Positions 1-6,238 of a stretch of 8,576 nt of DNA are shown here, piece after piece (positions within the stretch are counted from its first letter, which is position 1; each line of letters opens with the position of its first letter). The DNA is from Roseburia sp. (GTDB lineage Bacteria > Bacillota_A > Clostridia > Lachnospirales > Lachnospiraceae): positions 1 to 8,576 of the forward strand of contig JAFYQA010000220.1 of the NCBI GenBank assembly GCA_017547315.1. Reading direction: 5' to 3'. The position numbers and the translations under genes were made by a program. The notes beneath the pieces were generated by a model. It was not told the origin of the DNA, did not search any database, and was given only the letters and a program-made list of their open reading frames with translations.

Positions 1-642
1 ACCACCCTCTAATCCTGTAACAGTAATTTCATAAAGCATGCCACAGGCATCATCATAGGTTACTGGAATTCTTGTCTCTACATGCATACCACCTGCACAG
101 CTTGTAAGGAAGTGCCCTTCTATATCCGAGTCAATATTTAACATTTTATGACCTTTTAACATTGATAAATCGATGCCTTCCGCACCTAACATACCAATTT
201 CTTCATCTACAGTAATCACTACTTCTAAACGAGGATGTGAAAGTTCCTTTGACGATAAAATTGCCAATGCATAAGCTACAGCAATACCATCATCACCACC
301 TAATGTAGTACCTCTTGCCTTTAAAAAGTCTCCATCTACATATAAATCCAGACCATCTTTTTCAAAGTCGATTTCACAATCTTTTTCCTTTTCACAGACC
401 ATATCCATATGTCCCTGAATGATGATCGGTTCCGCATTTTCATAACCTGATGTTGCTTCTTTGATAATAACTACGTTATTTAACTCATCCTGATAATGTT
501 CCAAATTATGTTTTTTTGCAAATGCTACAAGATAATCGCTAATTGCTTTTGTATTTCTCGAACCATGTGGAATGGCTGCCATCTCTTCAAAATATCGAAA
601 TACTTCTGCTGGTTTTAAATCATGTTTTTCTAAAAGACTCAT
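1..642 (-). CDS. pepD: Aminoacyl-histidine dipeptidase (PepD, M20 metallopeptidase), 5' part only
   Basis: A zinc-dependent cytosolic peptidase that cleaves Xaa-His and other dipeptides for amino acid recovery. I translated the minus strand from ATG at 642 and it stays open for all 214 codons to the window edge, so the C-terminal part (family length near 480 residues) lies outside. Visible M20 motifs: QGHMDMV with metal ligands H78 and D80, TLGGDDGI with bridging D117, DEEIGM with catalytic E147 and ligand E148, NIDSD with D171, then a SCAGG segment. These positions are nearly the same as in Escherichia coli PepD, which separates it from other M20 branches. The start has an ideal AGGAGG (653 to 648), 5 nt before the ATG. 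It diverges from the ylbJ-like gene with a 30-bp gap. No clear sigma-A promoter was found; only a loose TACAAT hexamer lies upstream, inside the 5' end of the divergent gene. Confidence 0.93.
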   Translation of the reverse strand, partial: MSLLEKHDLKPAEVFRYFEEMAAIPHGSRNTKAISDYLVAFAKKHNLEHYQDELNNVVIIKEATSGYENAEPIIIQGHMDMVCEKEKDCEIDFEKDGLDLYVDGDFLKARGTTLGGDDGIAVAYALAILSSKELSHPRLEVVITVDEEIGMLGAEGIDLSMLKGHKMLNIDSDIEGHFLTSCAGGMHVETRIPVTYDDACGMLYEITVTGLEGG

Positions 643-647
643 AGAAA
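620..647 (+). promoter_or_regulatory. Possible sigma-E-type (sporulation) promoter for the ylbJ-like gene
   Basis: TCATGTT at 620-626, a 13-nt spacer, then CATAGAAA at 640-647. Against the Bacillus sigma-E pattern as I remember it (kmATATT, 13 to 14 nt, CATACAnT) this matches 6 of 7 and about 6 of 8 positions. Transcription would begin near 654-656 and give a leader of under 20 nt. ylbJ is under sigma-E control in B. subtilis, which fits, but a short degenerate match in AT-rich DNA can be chance. The element lies inside the pepD start region. Confidence 0.35.
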
Positions 648-672
648 CCTCCTAAATTTAATATATTGTATT

Positions 673-1599
673 ATGAAAAAGAAAATGTTTATCTTCCTAA
701 TCCTTTTATCTTTATTTTACATATTGTTGTTTTCTGATATTACCGTTCATGCAGCAGGAAACGGACTAATTTTATGGTTTGAGCAGGTACTACCATCACT
801 TTTGCCATTTGCCATCCTATCTAACATTATAATCGCTTCTGATATTTTACCATCTCTGACAAAAAAAATATTGCCTTATTTACAAAAACTCATACCTGTC
901 AGTACTTCTGGTGCATTTGTTCTAATCTCTGGATTCCTGTTTGGTTTTCCTATGGGTAGTAAAAACTGCGCCAAACTGCTTCTTGAAGAAAAAATGGAAA
1001 AGCAAGAAGCGGAAGTCCTTTTTATTATAACCAATAATATGAGTCCAGTATTTATCCAAAGTTATATTTTAGGACAACAATTACAGTTACCAAATTATTT
1101 TGGATGGTCCTTACTTATTCTCTATCTTCCAGCACTCTTACTTGGAAGACAATTGCTGCATAAAAATAGAATTACGAAAAATAATCATAAAAAAACGGCA
1201 TCAAGATCCAAAATAAACTTTCAAATCATCGATGCCGGTATTATGAACGGTTTTGAAACATTAACCAAAATTGGCGGATATATTATGATTTTCTCCATTT
1301 TGGCATCCTGTTTTCTATTACTTCCAATACCAGATTTTATCAAAATCTGCAGTATTGGCATCGTAGAACTGACAAATGGAATTCATTTTCTAAGTACCAC
1401 TTCTCTAAGTCTTGAAAGCAAATATGTACTAGCGATGATATTCACAGCTTTCGGTGGCCTAAGTGGTATTGCTCAAACAAGTGCTATGATAAAAGATACC
1501 GGTCTGTCCATGAAAAAATATCTCTTCTGGAAACTGGTGTTATGTATCATAACCGGAATACTAAGCCTTTTCGTGGTACAGATAACTCCTATTAATTAA
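673..1599 (+). CDS. ylbJ: YlbJ-like sporulation integral membrane protein (nucleoside recognition/gate domain)
   Basis: Polytopic membrane protein of 308 residues resembling the YlbJ family, which is found in endospore formers and needed for normal spore formation; the transported substrate is not established. Hydrophobic segments are seen near residues 5-22, 30-52, 78-95, 142-160, 200-222, 253-275 and 284-303. Family-type motifs include LWFEQVLPSLLPF (about 34-46), GFLFGFPMGSK (about 87-97) and FGGLSGIAQ (about 260-268). It is about 100 residues shorter than the Bacillus protein as I recall it, with a basic loop near 165-180. In Bacillus ylbJ follows rsmD (ylbH) and coaD (ylbI); here the same genes are neighbours but ylbJ faces them. 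ATG 673 has no recognisable Shine-Dalgarno sequence, and the in-frame ATG 685 has none either, so the start is less certain than the family call. Its stop overlaps the opposing gene by 8 bp. Confidence 0.8.
   Translation: MKKKMFIFLILLSLFYILLFSDITVHAAGNGLILWFEQVLPSLLPFAILSNIIIASDILPSLTKKILPYLQKLIPVSTSGAFVLISGFLFGFPMGSKNCAKLLLEEKMEKQEAEVLFIITNNMSPVFIQSYILGQQLQLPNYFGWSLLILYLPALLLGRQLLHKNRITKNNHKKTASRSKINFQIIDAGIMNGFETLTKIGGYIMIFSILASCFLLLPIPDFIKICSIGIVELTNGIHFLSTTSLSLESKYVLAMIFTAFGGLSGIAQTSAMIKDTGLSMKKYLFWKLVLCIITGILSLFVVQITPIN
1592..1599. other. Palindrome TTAATTAA shared by two convergent stop codons
   Basis: The eight bases read the same on both strands. The plus-strand TAA (1597-1599) ends the ylbJ-like gene and the minus-strand TAA (1594 to 1592) ends the coiled-coil gene. 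The two genes therefore overlap tail to tail with no intergenic space for a conventional terminator. Confidence 0.95.
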
Positions 1600-2209
1600 G
1601 CATGTCCGATGTAATATTAATCATCGGAAGTTCCTCTTCCCCTGATTCAGAAGCTGGAACAAATTCCTCTACCGTCGGATTCAATTCAGCACGGTTTGTT
1701 GAAATAATATCATAGAATTCCTGTAAGGAACCAATATAGCTGTCATGACGAACTCTTGCAGCTTCCATCGAACGAGCAATGGCATTCTCTAAGTTACGAA
1801 GCATATCATCTGTATACTGCATTGCACCCATACGAATATTATTTGCATCATTCGTAGCAGTATCTAAGATATCCTGTGCCTGCTTTGTAGCAGCCATTAC
1901 TACTTCATTTGCCTGTGCATAGGCACGCTGCATAATCTGATGTTCACTAAGTAATTCATCTGTCTTAACCTGTGCCTGCGCAATAATTGAGTCTGCCTTT
2001 GCCTGCGCATCCGCTAAGATAGCTTCTTTATTGCTAATAATTTTCTGATAACGCTTGATTTCTTCTGGAGTCTTACTGCGAAGTTCTCCTAATAATTCTT
2101 CGATTTCATCTTTGTTTACAATGATTTTTGCTGAAGACAATGGATATGTCTTACAGTTGTCAATGTATTCTTCGATTTCATCGATAATCTGCTCTATTTT
2201 ACTTGCCAT
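1592..2209 (-). CDS. Uncharacterised coiled-coil protein (DivIVA / V-ATPase subunit H-like), near coaD
   Basis: A soluble 205-residue protein with no membrane segment or catalytic motif that I can recognise. The N-terminus (1-50) is acidic and helical (IDEIEEYIDNC, DEIEELLGELR). A long Ala/Gln/Glu-rich helical stretch from about 50 to 165 has coiled-coil character with repeated AQAKAD, AQAQVK and ATKQAQD segments, and the tail after 175 is acidic and probably disordered. Such proteins are often labelled ATPase or V-type ATPase subunit H, or DivIVA-like, on coiled-coil resemblance alone; nothing here supports ATP hydrolysis. A scaffold role in division or envelope organisation is possible but is inference. 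ATG 2209 follows AAAGGAA with a rather long spacing of about 12 nt. It lies 87 bp after coaD, a gap with no obvious promoter or terminator, and is the last minus-strand gene before the convergent ylbJ-like gene. Confidence 0.75.
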   Translation of the reverse strand: MASKIEQIIDEIEEYIDNCKTYPLSSAKIIVNKDEIEELLGELRSKTPEEIKRYQKIISNKEAILADAQAKADSIIAQAQVKTDELLSEHQIMQRAYAQANEVVMAATKQAQDILDTATNDANNIRMGAMQYTDDMLRNLENAIARSMEAARVRHDSYIGSLQEFYDIISTNRAELNPTVEEFVPASESGEEELPMINITSDMLN

Positions 2210-2296
2210 ATTGTATAAACCATTCCTTTCGACATTCTATTTAATCATTTCATAATTATTCCGTACCTGTGTTTTAAGTTGTACTAAATAACTACA

Positions 2297-2776
2297 CTAT
2301 TTCTTATACTTATCAAGAATTCTATCAATAAATTCAGGTGGTACAAACTGTGTAATGTCCCCTCCATACGATGCAATTTCTCTAACAATCGTAGAGCTCA
2401 GATATGAATACTGTAAATTGGTTGTTAAAAAAATCGTTTCTACTTGAGGATTTAAAACGTGATTCGTCTGTGTCAACTGTAATTCATATTCGAAATCAGT
2501 GACCGCACGAAGTCCACGGATTATGAGTGAAGCATCAATTTCCCTAACATAATCGACAAGCAATCCATCAAATGCAGTAACTTTTACATTTGGAATATCC
2601 TTTGTAACTTCCTTAATCATACTAACACGTTCATCTGTAGAAAACAATGAATTTTTTGCACTGTTATGAAGCACACTTACGACCAACTCGTCCACAATTC
2701 CAGCTGATCGTCGAATGATATCTAAGTGTCCTAATGTTAACGGATCAAAACTTCCCGGATATACAGCTCTTTTCAT
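2297..2776 (-). CDS. coaD: Phosphopantetheine adenylyltransferase (CoaD)
   Basis: Transfers AMP from ATP to 4'-phosphopantetheine, giving dephospho-CoA, the penultimate step of coenzyme A synthesis in the cytosol. The 159-residue length is typical. Motifs: [11 protein letters not shown] (7-17), containing the T/HxGH nucleotidyltransferase signature (T14, G16, H17); [14 protein letters not shown] (85-98) for substrate and ATP contacts; and [11 protein letters not shown] (125-135), the second nucleotide-binding signature. AAAGGAT (2789 to 2783) lies about 6-7 nt upstream of ATG 2776. It follows rsmD after 91 bp, the ylbH-ylbI pairing known from Bacillus and many other bacteria. The upstream gap holds two copies of CTTGAT 12 nt apart but no convincing promoter. 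Confidence 0.97.
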   Translation of the reverse strand: MKRAVYPGSFDPLTLGHLDIIRRSAGIVDELVVSVLHNSAKNSLFSTDERVSMIKEVTKDIPNVKVTAFDGLLVDYVREIDASLIIRGLRAVTDFEYELQLTQTNHVLNPQVETIFLTTNLQYSYLSSTIVREIASYGGDITQFVPPEFIDRILDKYKK

Positions 2777-2867
2777 ATTCTTATCCTTTCGATATCTGCA
2801 AACTTAAATTCACAAATATAAATTGCATTTAAATCAAGTTACTTATCAAGCCTAACTCTGTTCTATT

Positions 2868-3416
2868 CTACTTTGAAATAAATACATGTGCATTCGTCTT
2901 ATATTTTTTATACTTAATAAGATTGTAACCCATCTCATCCAAATAATCAAAGGTAGTTTCTAAAGAAGCTTCCACTATAATCAATGTATCTTCATGAATC
3001 AATGAGGAATTCTTTAAATATTCCAATACATTCTTTTCATGAAGCTGGTCATATGGCGGATCCATAAAAATCACATCAAACTGATATTTTCCTTCTAAGC
3101 TACATAATGCAGTCATCACATCACTTTGAATAAGTTTTGACTGTTCCGTAAACTTTGTAAAACGAATATTATCTTCGATACAAGCCGCTGCTTTTTTATT
3201 ATTTTCTACAAAAACAGCAAATTTAGCCCCTCGACTAAGCGCTTCTAATCCAATCTGACCACTTCCTGCAAATAAATCCAGAAAATTGGCACTTGGTACT
3301 TCATGCTGTAACATATTAAATAAAGTTTCTTTAATACGGTCTGTTGTTGGTCTCGTATCTATTCCGTCAATCGTTTTTAACGGAAGACTTCTTGCAGTTC
3401 CTGCGATAATTCTCAT
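2868..3416 (-). CDS. rsmD: 16S rRNA (guanine(966)-N(2))-methyltransferase RsmD
   Basis: Methylates N2 of G966 in 16S rRNA using S-adenosylmethionine during 30S subunit assembly. The 182-residue protein shows the whole family pattern: MRIIAGTARS at the start, RPTTDRIKETLFN (22-34), the SAM-binding DLFAGSGQIGLEALSRGA (47-64), acidic motif II E71, D99 at the adenine-binding position, and the catalytic MDPPYD (118-123). The Shine-Dalgarno sequence CGAGGC (3430 to 3425) lies 8 nt before ATG 3416. The gap to the preceding pncC is only 25 bp, so it is probably in the same transcript. Confidence 0.96.
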   Translation of the reverse strand: MRIIAGTARSLPLKTIDGIDTRPTTDRIKETLFNMLQHEVPSANFLDLFAGSGQIGLEALSRGAKFAVFVENNKKAAACIEDNIRFTKFTEQSKLIQSDVMTALCSLEGKYQFDVIFMDPPYDQLHEKNVLEYLKNSSLIHEDTLIIVEASLETTFDYLDEMGYNLIKYKKYKTNAHVFISK

Positions 3417-3441
3417 AATTGTTTGCCTCGTTTTATTATTT

Positions 3442-3924
3442 CTATGCTAATCTATTCTGAATCTGTTCTACTAGTAACGCTAATGCACGATTTGCTGCCG
3501 CTTTGCGAACACCTAATCGGTCACCAGCAAAAATATGATGTTCAACAACTGTATTCCCCTTAAAATAGCAACCGATATATACCGTCCCAACCGGGCAATC
3601 TTGTGTACCGCCATCTGGTCCTGCAACACCTGTTACTGACAACGCCGCATCACATCCTGCCGTTTTCGATGCCGAAATTGCCATATTTTCTGCTACTTCT
3701 TTGCTTACAACCCCGTACTTATCTATCAAAGCACGGTCCACACCAATCATCTTTACTTTTGCATCGTTAGAATATGTTACATATCCTTCCTGAAAAAATT
3801 CAGAGATTCCCGGTACATTAATTAATGTAGATGCAATCAAACCACCCGTCGCGGACTCTGCCGTTGTCAAAGTAATGTTATGTAGTTTTAACAACTCATA
3901 AACCTGTTCTTCTATCTTTAACAT
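3442..3924 (-). CDS. pncC: CinA C-terminal domain protein, nicotinamide-nucleotide amidohydrolase (PncC)
   Basis: Predicted to deamidate nicotinamide mononucleotide to nicotinic acid mononucleotide, recycling NMN released by NAD-dependent DNA ligase. At 160 residues it is only the C-terminal (PncC) domain; the N-terminal molybdopterin-binding-like domain of full-length CinA is absent, and this is a complete gene rather than a fragment because it has its own start and full domain. Motifs: AESATGG (22-28) with the presumed catalytic S24, GYVTYSNDAK (47-56), and SVTGVAGPDGG (96-106). Arg residues near 140-146 (DRLGVRKAA) match the conserved C-terminal stretch. ATG overlaps the pgsA stop by one base (TAATG), so translation is probably coupled. 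B. subtilis also has cinA after pgsA, but followed by recA rather than rsmD. Confidence 0.93.
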   Translation of the reverse strand: MLKIEEQVYELLKLHNITLTTAESATGGLIASTLINVPGISEFFQEGYVTYSNDAKVKMIGVDRALIDKYGVVSKEVAENMAISASKTAGCDAALSVTGVAGPDGGTQDCPVGTVYIGCYFKGNTVVEHHIFAGDRLGVRKAAANRALALLVEQIQNRLA

Positions 3925-4457
3925 TATTTCTGCTCTTTTAATACATCCAGATTCTTAGCAACATAATCTACTAAAGAGATAATTGTTAATGCTAAAGAAA
4001 TCCAAATTAAAACCTGTCCGAGAATCATCATAATATTGTTCTGGATGTTTAACATTAATACAACCACCATAACCATCTGGAAAGTAGTTTTGAACTTGCC
4101 CCAGTAGCTTGCTGCAATTACAATACCATTATCAGAAGCAATCAAACGGAAACCACTGATAATAAACTCTCTTGCAATGATAATGCACACAATCCAAGCT
4201 GCCAATCTCTCCATCTCTACCAAGCAGATTAATGCAGAACATACTAAAAGTTTATCTGCCAATGGATCCATAAATTTTCCAAAATTAGTTACAAGATTAT
4301 ACTTTCTAGCAATCTTTCCATCAAGTAAATCTGTTAAACTTGCAATAATAAAAATGATAGTAGCAAATAAATCATATCCATTTAACAATAATGCTACAAA
4401 TGGAACGATTAAAATACAACGAAAAATCGTAAGTTTATTAGGTAAATTCATACTCAT
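3924..4457 (-). CDS. pgsA: CDP-diacylglycerol-glycerol-3-phosphate 3-phosphatidyltransferase (PgsA)
   Basis: Membrane enzyme that makes phosphatidylglycerophosphate from CDP-diacylglycerol and glycerol 3-phosphate, the committed step to phosphatidylglycerol and cardiolipin. The 177-residue protein has the complete CDP-alcohol phosphatidyltransferase signature: D43-x2-D46-G47-x2-A50-R51-x8-G60-x3-D64-x3-D68, whose Asp residues bind metal and substrate. The N-terminal NLPNKLTIFR is typical of PgsA rather than of phosphatidylserine or cardiolipin synthases of the same fold. About five or six hydrophobic helices are visible. AGGAGG lies 8 nt before ATG 4457, favouring it over the in-frame ATG at 4451. 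It follows rimO after 59 bp and runs into pncC with a 1-nt overlap. Confidence 0.96.
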   Translation of the reverse strand: MSMNLPNKLTIFRCILIVPFVALLLNGYDLFATIIFIIASLTDLLDGKIARKYNLVTNFGKFMDPLADKLLVCSALICLVEMERLAAWIVCIIIAREFIISGFRLIASDNGIVIAASYWGKFKTTFQMVMVVVLMLNIQNNIMMILGQVLIWISLALTIISLVDYVAKNLDVLKEQK

Positions 4458-4516
4458 AATTATATCCTCCTGTTATTTACAAAATCGAGTAACTTATATC
4501 ATATTCTTCTATGAGA

Positions 4517-5836
4517 TTAACACAATTCTCCAATCAAATCATACTCATAAGCGCCGATTACTTTTACTCTAACAATATCACCTGTCATAAAGGATTCATC
4601 TGCATTAATAAAAATGTATCCATCCACATCCGGCGCATCTCTGTAAGTACGTCCTACATAAGCGCCACTGTCTACCTGACCTTCGATAAATACGTAAAGT
4701 TCACGACCCTTCATCTCTTCATTCTTATCAAAAATAACTTCTTCCTGAAGTTCCATGACTTCATCACGCCAGTTTTCCTTCACTTCTTCATCTACCTGGT
4801 CAGCAAAAGTCGCAGCCGGTGTACCTTCTTCCGGTGAATAAGCAAAGGCTCCTAAACGGTCAAATTCCATGTCATTGATAAACTGCATCAATTCTTCGTG
4901 CATTTCCTCTGTTTCACCTGGGAAACCGCAGATTAATGTCGTTCTAAGGGTAATATCCGGAATTCTCTCACGTAAATTGGTAATGATACGTACCAAATCA
5001 TCATGGCTTGTCTTTCTACCCATGCGCTTTAACATGGTGTCGTTTGAATGCTGAATTGGAATATCCAAATAATGACAAACTTTCTGATTGCGAATCATAG
5101 CATCAATCAATTCATCATAGATTTCTTCTGGATAACAATACATAATACGAATCCAGAATAAGCCTGGAATTTTATTCAGCTCATCTAATAATTTGTGCAG
5201 AGATTTCTCACCATACAGGTCGATTCCGTAAAGTGTCGTCTCTTGAGCTACTAAAATCAGTTCTTTTGCACCGTTTTCTACAAGCATTCTTGCCTGTTCA
5301 ATCAAATCTTCCATCGGCACACTGCGGTATCTGCCACGGATGGATGGAATAATGCAGTAAGTACAGTGCTTGTTACATCCTTCTGCAATTTTTAAATATG
5401 CATAGTGACCTCCTGTAGTCACGCTACGCTTATTTTTCAAAGTTGGTAAGCCTTCTAAAGTACCTACATTTTTATAGTAATGTCCTTCTAAAGCCTCGTG
5501 CACCGCATGTACAATATCATCATAAGAGTTTGTACCTAAAATCGCGTCTACTTCCGGAATCTCAGTCTTAATCTCGTCCTGATAACGCTGTGCAAGACAA
5601 CCTGTTACGATAAGTGCCTTAAGAGGACCTGTTTTCTTATATTCTGCCATTTCAAGAATCGTATTGATACTTTCTTCTTTGGCATCATTGATAAAACAGC
5701 AACTATTGATAATGATAATATCCGCTTCTGTTTCATCATTGGTCATTTCAATCCCATCTTCCTGCAACATACCCAGCATGAATTCAGTATCCACTAAGTT
5801 CTTGTCACATCCAAGGGAAATAAATAATAATTTCAT
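4517..5836 (-). CDS. rimO: Ribosomal protein S12 methylthiotransferase RimO (radical SAM)
   Basis: Adds a methylthio group to the conserved aspartate of ribosomal protein S12 using two [4Fe-4S] clusters and SAM. The 439-residue length is typical. Domains in order: an N-terminal UPF0004/MTTase domain (1-125) with cluster Cys10 (SLGC), Cys46 (NSCC) and Cys80 (TGC); a radical SAM core with the CxxxCxxC motif at Cys154, 158 and 161 in GCNKHCTYC; and a C-terminal TRAM domain from about 372. The SLGCDKNLVD start and IRGRYRS after the SAM cluster point to RimO rather than MiaB or MtaB. An extra Cys47 sits next to cluster Cys46. GAGGTG (5852 to 5847) precedes ATG 5836 by 10 nt. It is the first gene after a 105-bp spacer with regulatory-looking signals, so it may begin its own transcript. 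Confidence 0.97.
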   Translation of the reverse strand: MKLLFISLGCDKNLVDTEFMLGMLQEDGIEMTNDETEADIIIINSCCFINDAKEESINTILEMAEYKKTGPLKALIVTGCLAQRYQDEIKTEIPEVDAILGTNSYDDIVHAVHEALEGHYYKNVGTLEGLPTLKNKRSVTTGGHYAYLKIAEGCNKHCTYCIIPSIRGRYRSVPMEDLIEQARMLVENGAKELILVAQETTLYGIDLYGEKSLHKLLDELNKIPGLFWIRIMYCYPEEIYDELIDAMIRNQKVCHYLDIPIQHSNDTMLKRMGRKTSHDDLVRIITNLRERIPDITLRTTLICGFPGETEEMHEELMQFINDMEFDRLGAFAYSPEEGTPAATFADQVDEEVKENWRDEVMELQEEVIFDKNEEMKGRELYVFIEGQVDSGAYVGRTYRDAPDVDGYIFINADESFMTGDIVRVKVIGAYEYDLIGELC

Positions 5837-5856
5837 CTAATTTCTTCACCTCATAT

Positions 5857-5886
5857 ATTATAAAACTCACATGTGAGATTTCCCAA
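5857..5886 (-). promoter_or_regulatory. Possible rimO promoter (proximal)
   Basis: TTGGGA (5886 to 5881), 18-nt spacer, perfect TATAAT (5862 to 5857). The spacer contains the palindrome CTCACATGTGAG. Predicted transcription start near 5850 would fall inside the rimO Shine-Dalgarno sequence (5852 to 5847), which argues against its use for rimO expression unless the start is displaced. Confidence 0.3.
5866..5877. promoter_or_regulatory. 12-bp perfect palindrome, possible operator before rimO
   Basis: CTCACATGTGAG reads identically on both strands and lies 30 bp before the rimO start. It sits in the spacer of the proximal promoter candidate and just downstream of the start site predicted for the distal candidate; either place would suit a dimeric repressor. 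I do not recognise the cognate regulator. Confidence 0.4.
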
Positions 5887-5894
5887 TTCTAAAA

Positions 5895-5924
5895 ATCATG
5901 TTAGCAAGAATCGCCCGGTGTCAA
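5895..5924 (-). promoter_or_regulatory. Possible rimO promoter (distal)
   Basis: Consensus TTGACA (5924 to 5919), 18-nt spacer, CATGAT (5900 to 5895; 4 of 6 matches to TATAAT). The predicted start near 5888 would leave an approximately 50-nt leader with an intact ribosome binding site. The -35 hexamer lies entirely in the loop of the hairpin after rpoZ, so the two readings compete. Confidence 0.4.
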
Positions 5925-5934
5925 AACCGAGCGA
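5911..5934 (-). terminator. Hairpin after rpoZ, possible weak terminator
   Basis: On the minus strand TCGCTCGG pairs with CCGGGCGA (8 bp, one G-U pair) around an 8-nt loop TTTTGACA. It begins 7 nt after the rpoZ stop, the usual place for a terminator. The tail TTCTTGCT is T-rich but broken, so termination would be partial at best. Confidence 0.45.
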
Positions 5935-5941
5935 CATCAGC

Positions 5942-6187
5942 TTACTGTTCACTTTTTTCTTCTGGAATGATTTTAACTTTGCTTTCGAATACTTCTTCTA
6001 CTGCGATAGACAATGCTTTTGGGCATGTTCTCTTCTCATTCATTGGTTCTGCACCAGCGATTAACTGACGTGCTCTTTTTGCTGTTGCGATAACGATAGC
6101 ATAACGGCTGTTTACTACAGGTTCTTCACCAATCACAACGTCATTATTTACAACTTTCATTAATTCTACATAAGATGGATGGATCAT
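5942..6187 (-). CDS. rpoZ: DNA-directed RNA polymerase omega subunit (RpoZ)
   Basis: Small subunit that helps fold and stabilise beta-prime in RNA polymerase. The signature region is clear: PSYVELMKV, then NSRYAIVIATAKRARQLI followed by a KALSIAVEEV helix, ending in a short charged tail. Two starts are possible. ATG 6193 lies only 2 nt after the AGAGG at 6200 to 6196, whereas ATG 6187 lies 8 nt after it, the better spacing, and gives the MIHPSY start that I recall for related omega proteins. I therefore give 81 residues; the longer form adds only Met-Lys. It follows gmk at about 45-50 bp with no terminator between them and is followed by a hairpin, so it probably closes the yicC-remA-gmk-rpoZ block. 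Confidence 0.92.
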   Translation of the reverse strand: MIHPSYVELMKVVNNDVVIGEEPVVNSRYAIVIATAKRARQLIAGAEPMNEKRTCPKALSIAVEEVFESKVKIIPEEKSEQ

Positions 6188-6238
6188 TTTCATTACCTCT
6201 TTCTTTTTCTATATTTTCTGTTTTAAACTAAATTCAAA

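Noticed and set aside
1606..1627. CCGATG/CATCGG hairpin as a terminator for ylbJ
   Set aside because: Six-bp stem with a 10-nt loop and no T-tract on either strand; it lies in coding sequence.
1592..2209. Calling the coiled-coil gene an ATP synthase or V-ATPase subunit
   Set aside because: No other ATPase subunit genes are nearby and the likeness is limited to coiled-coil composition.
2055..2255. Plus-strand open frame of 66 codons opposite the coiled-coil gene
   Set aside because: Low-complexity Ser/Ile-rich product antisense to a better supported gene, with no ribosome binding site.
2833..2850. Two CTTGAT copies 12 nt apart upstream of coaD, as an operator or promoter
   Set aside because: Six-base direct repeats are common in AT-rich DNA, and no -10 element lies at a suitable distance.
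4177..4837. Two plus-strand open frames (4177-4572 and 4511-4837) opposite pgsA and the end of rimO
   Set aside because: They are antisense shadows of clearly recognised genes; products have no family-like motifs and no good start signals.
4869..5054. Plus-strand 61-codon frame opposite rimO
   Set aside because: Antisense to conserved radical SAM coding sequence, no ribosome binding site.
5873..6064. Plus-strand 63-codon frame opposite rpoZ and its spacer
   Set aside because: Phe-rich product antisense to rpoZ; begins inside the palindrome and lacks a ribosome binding site.
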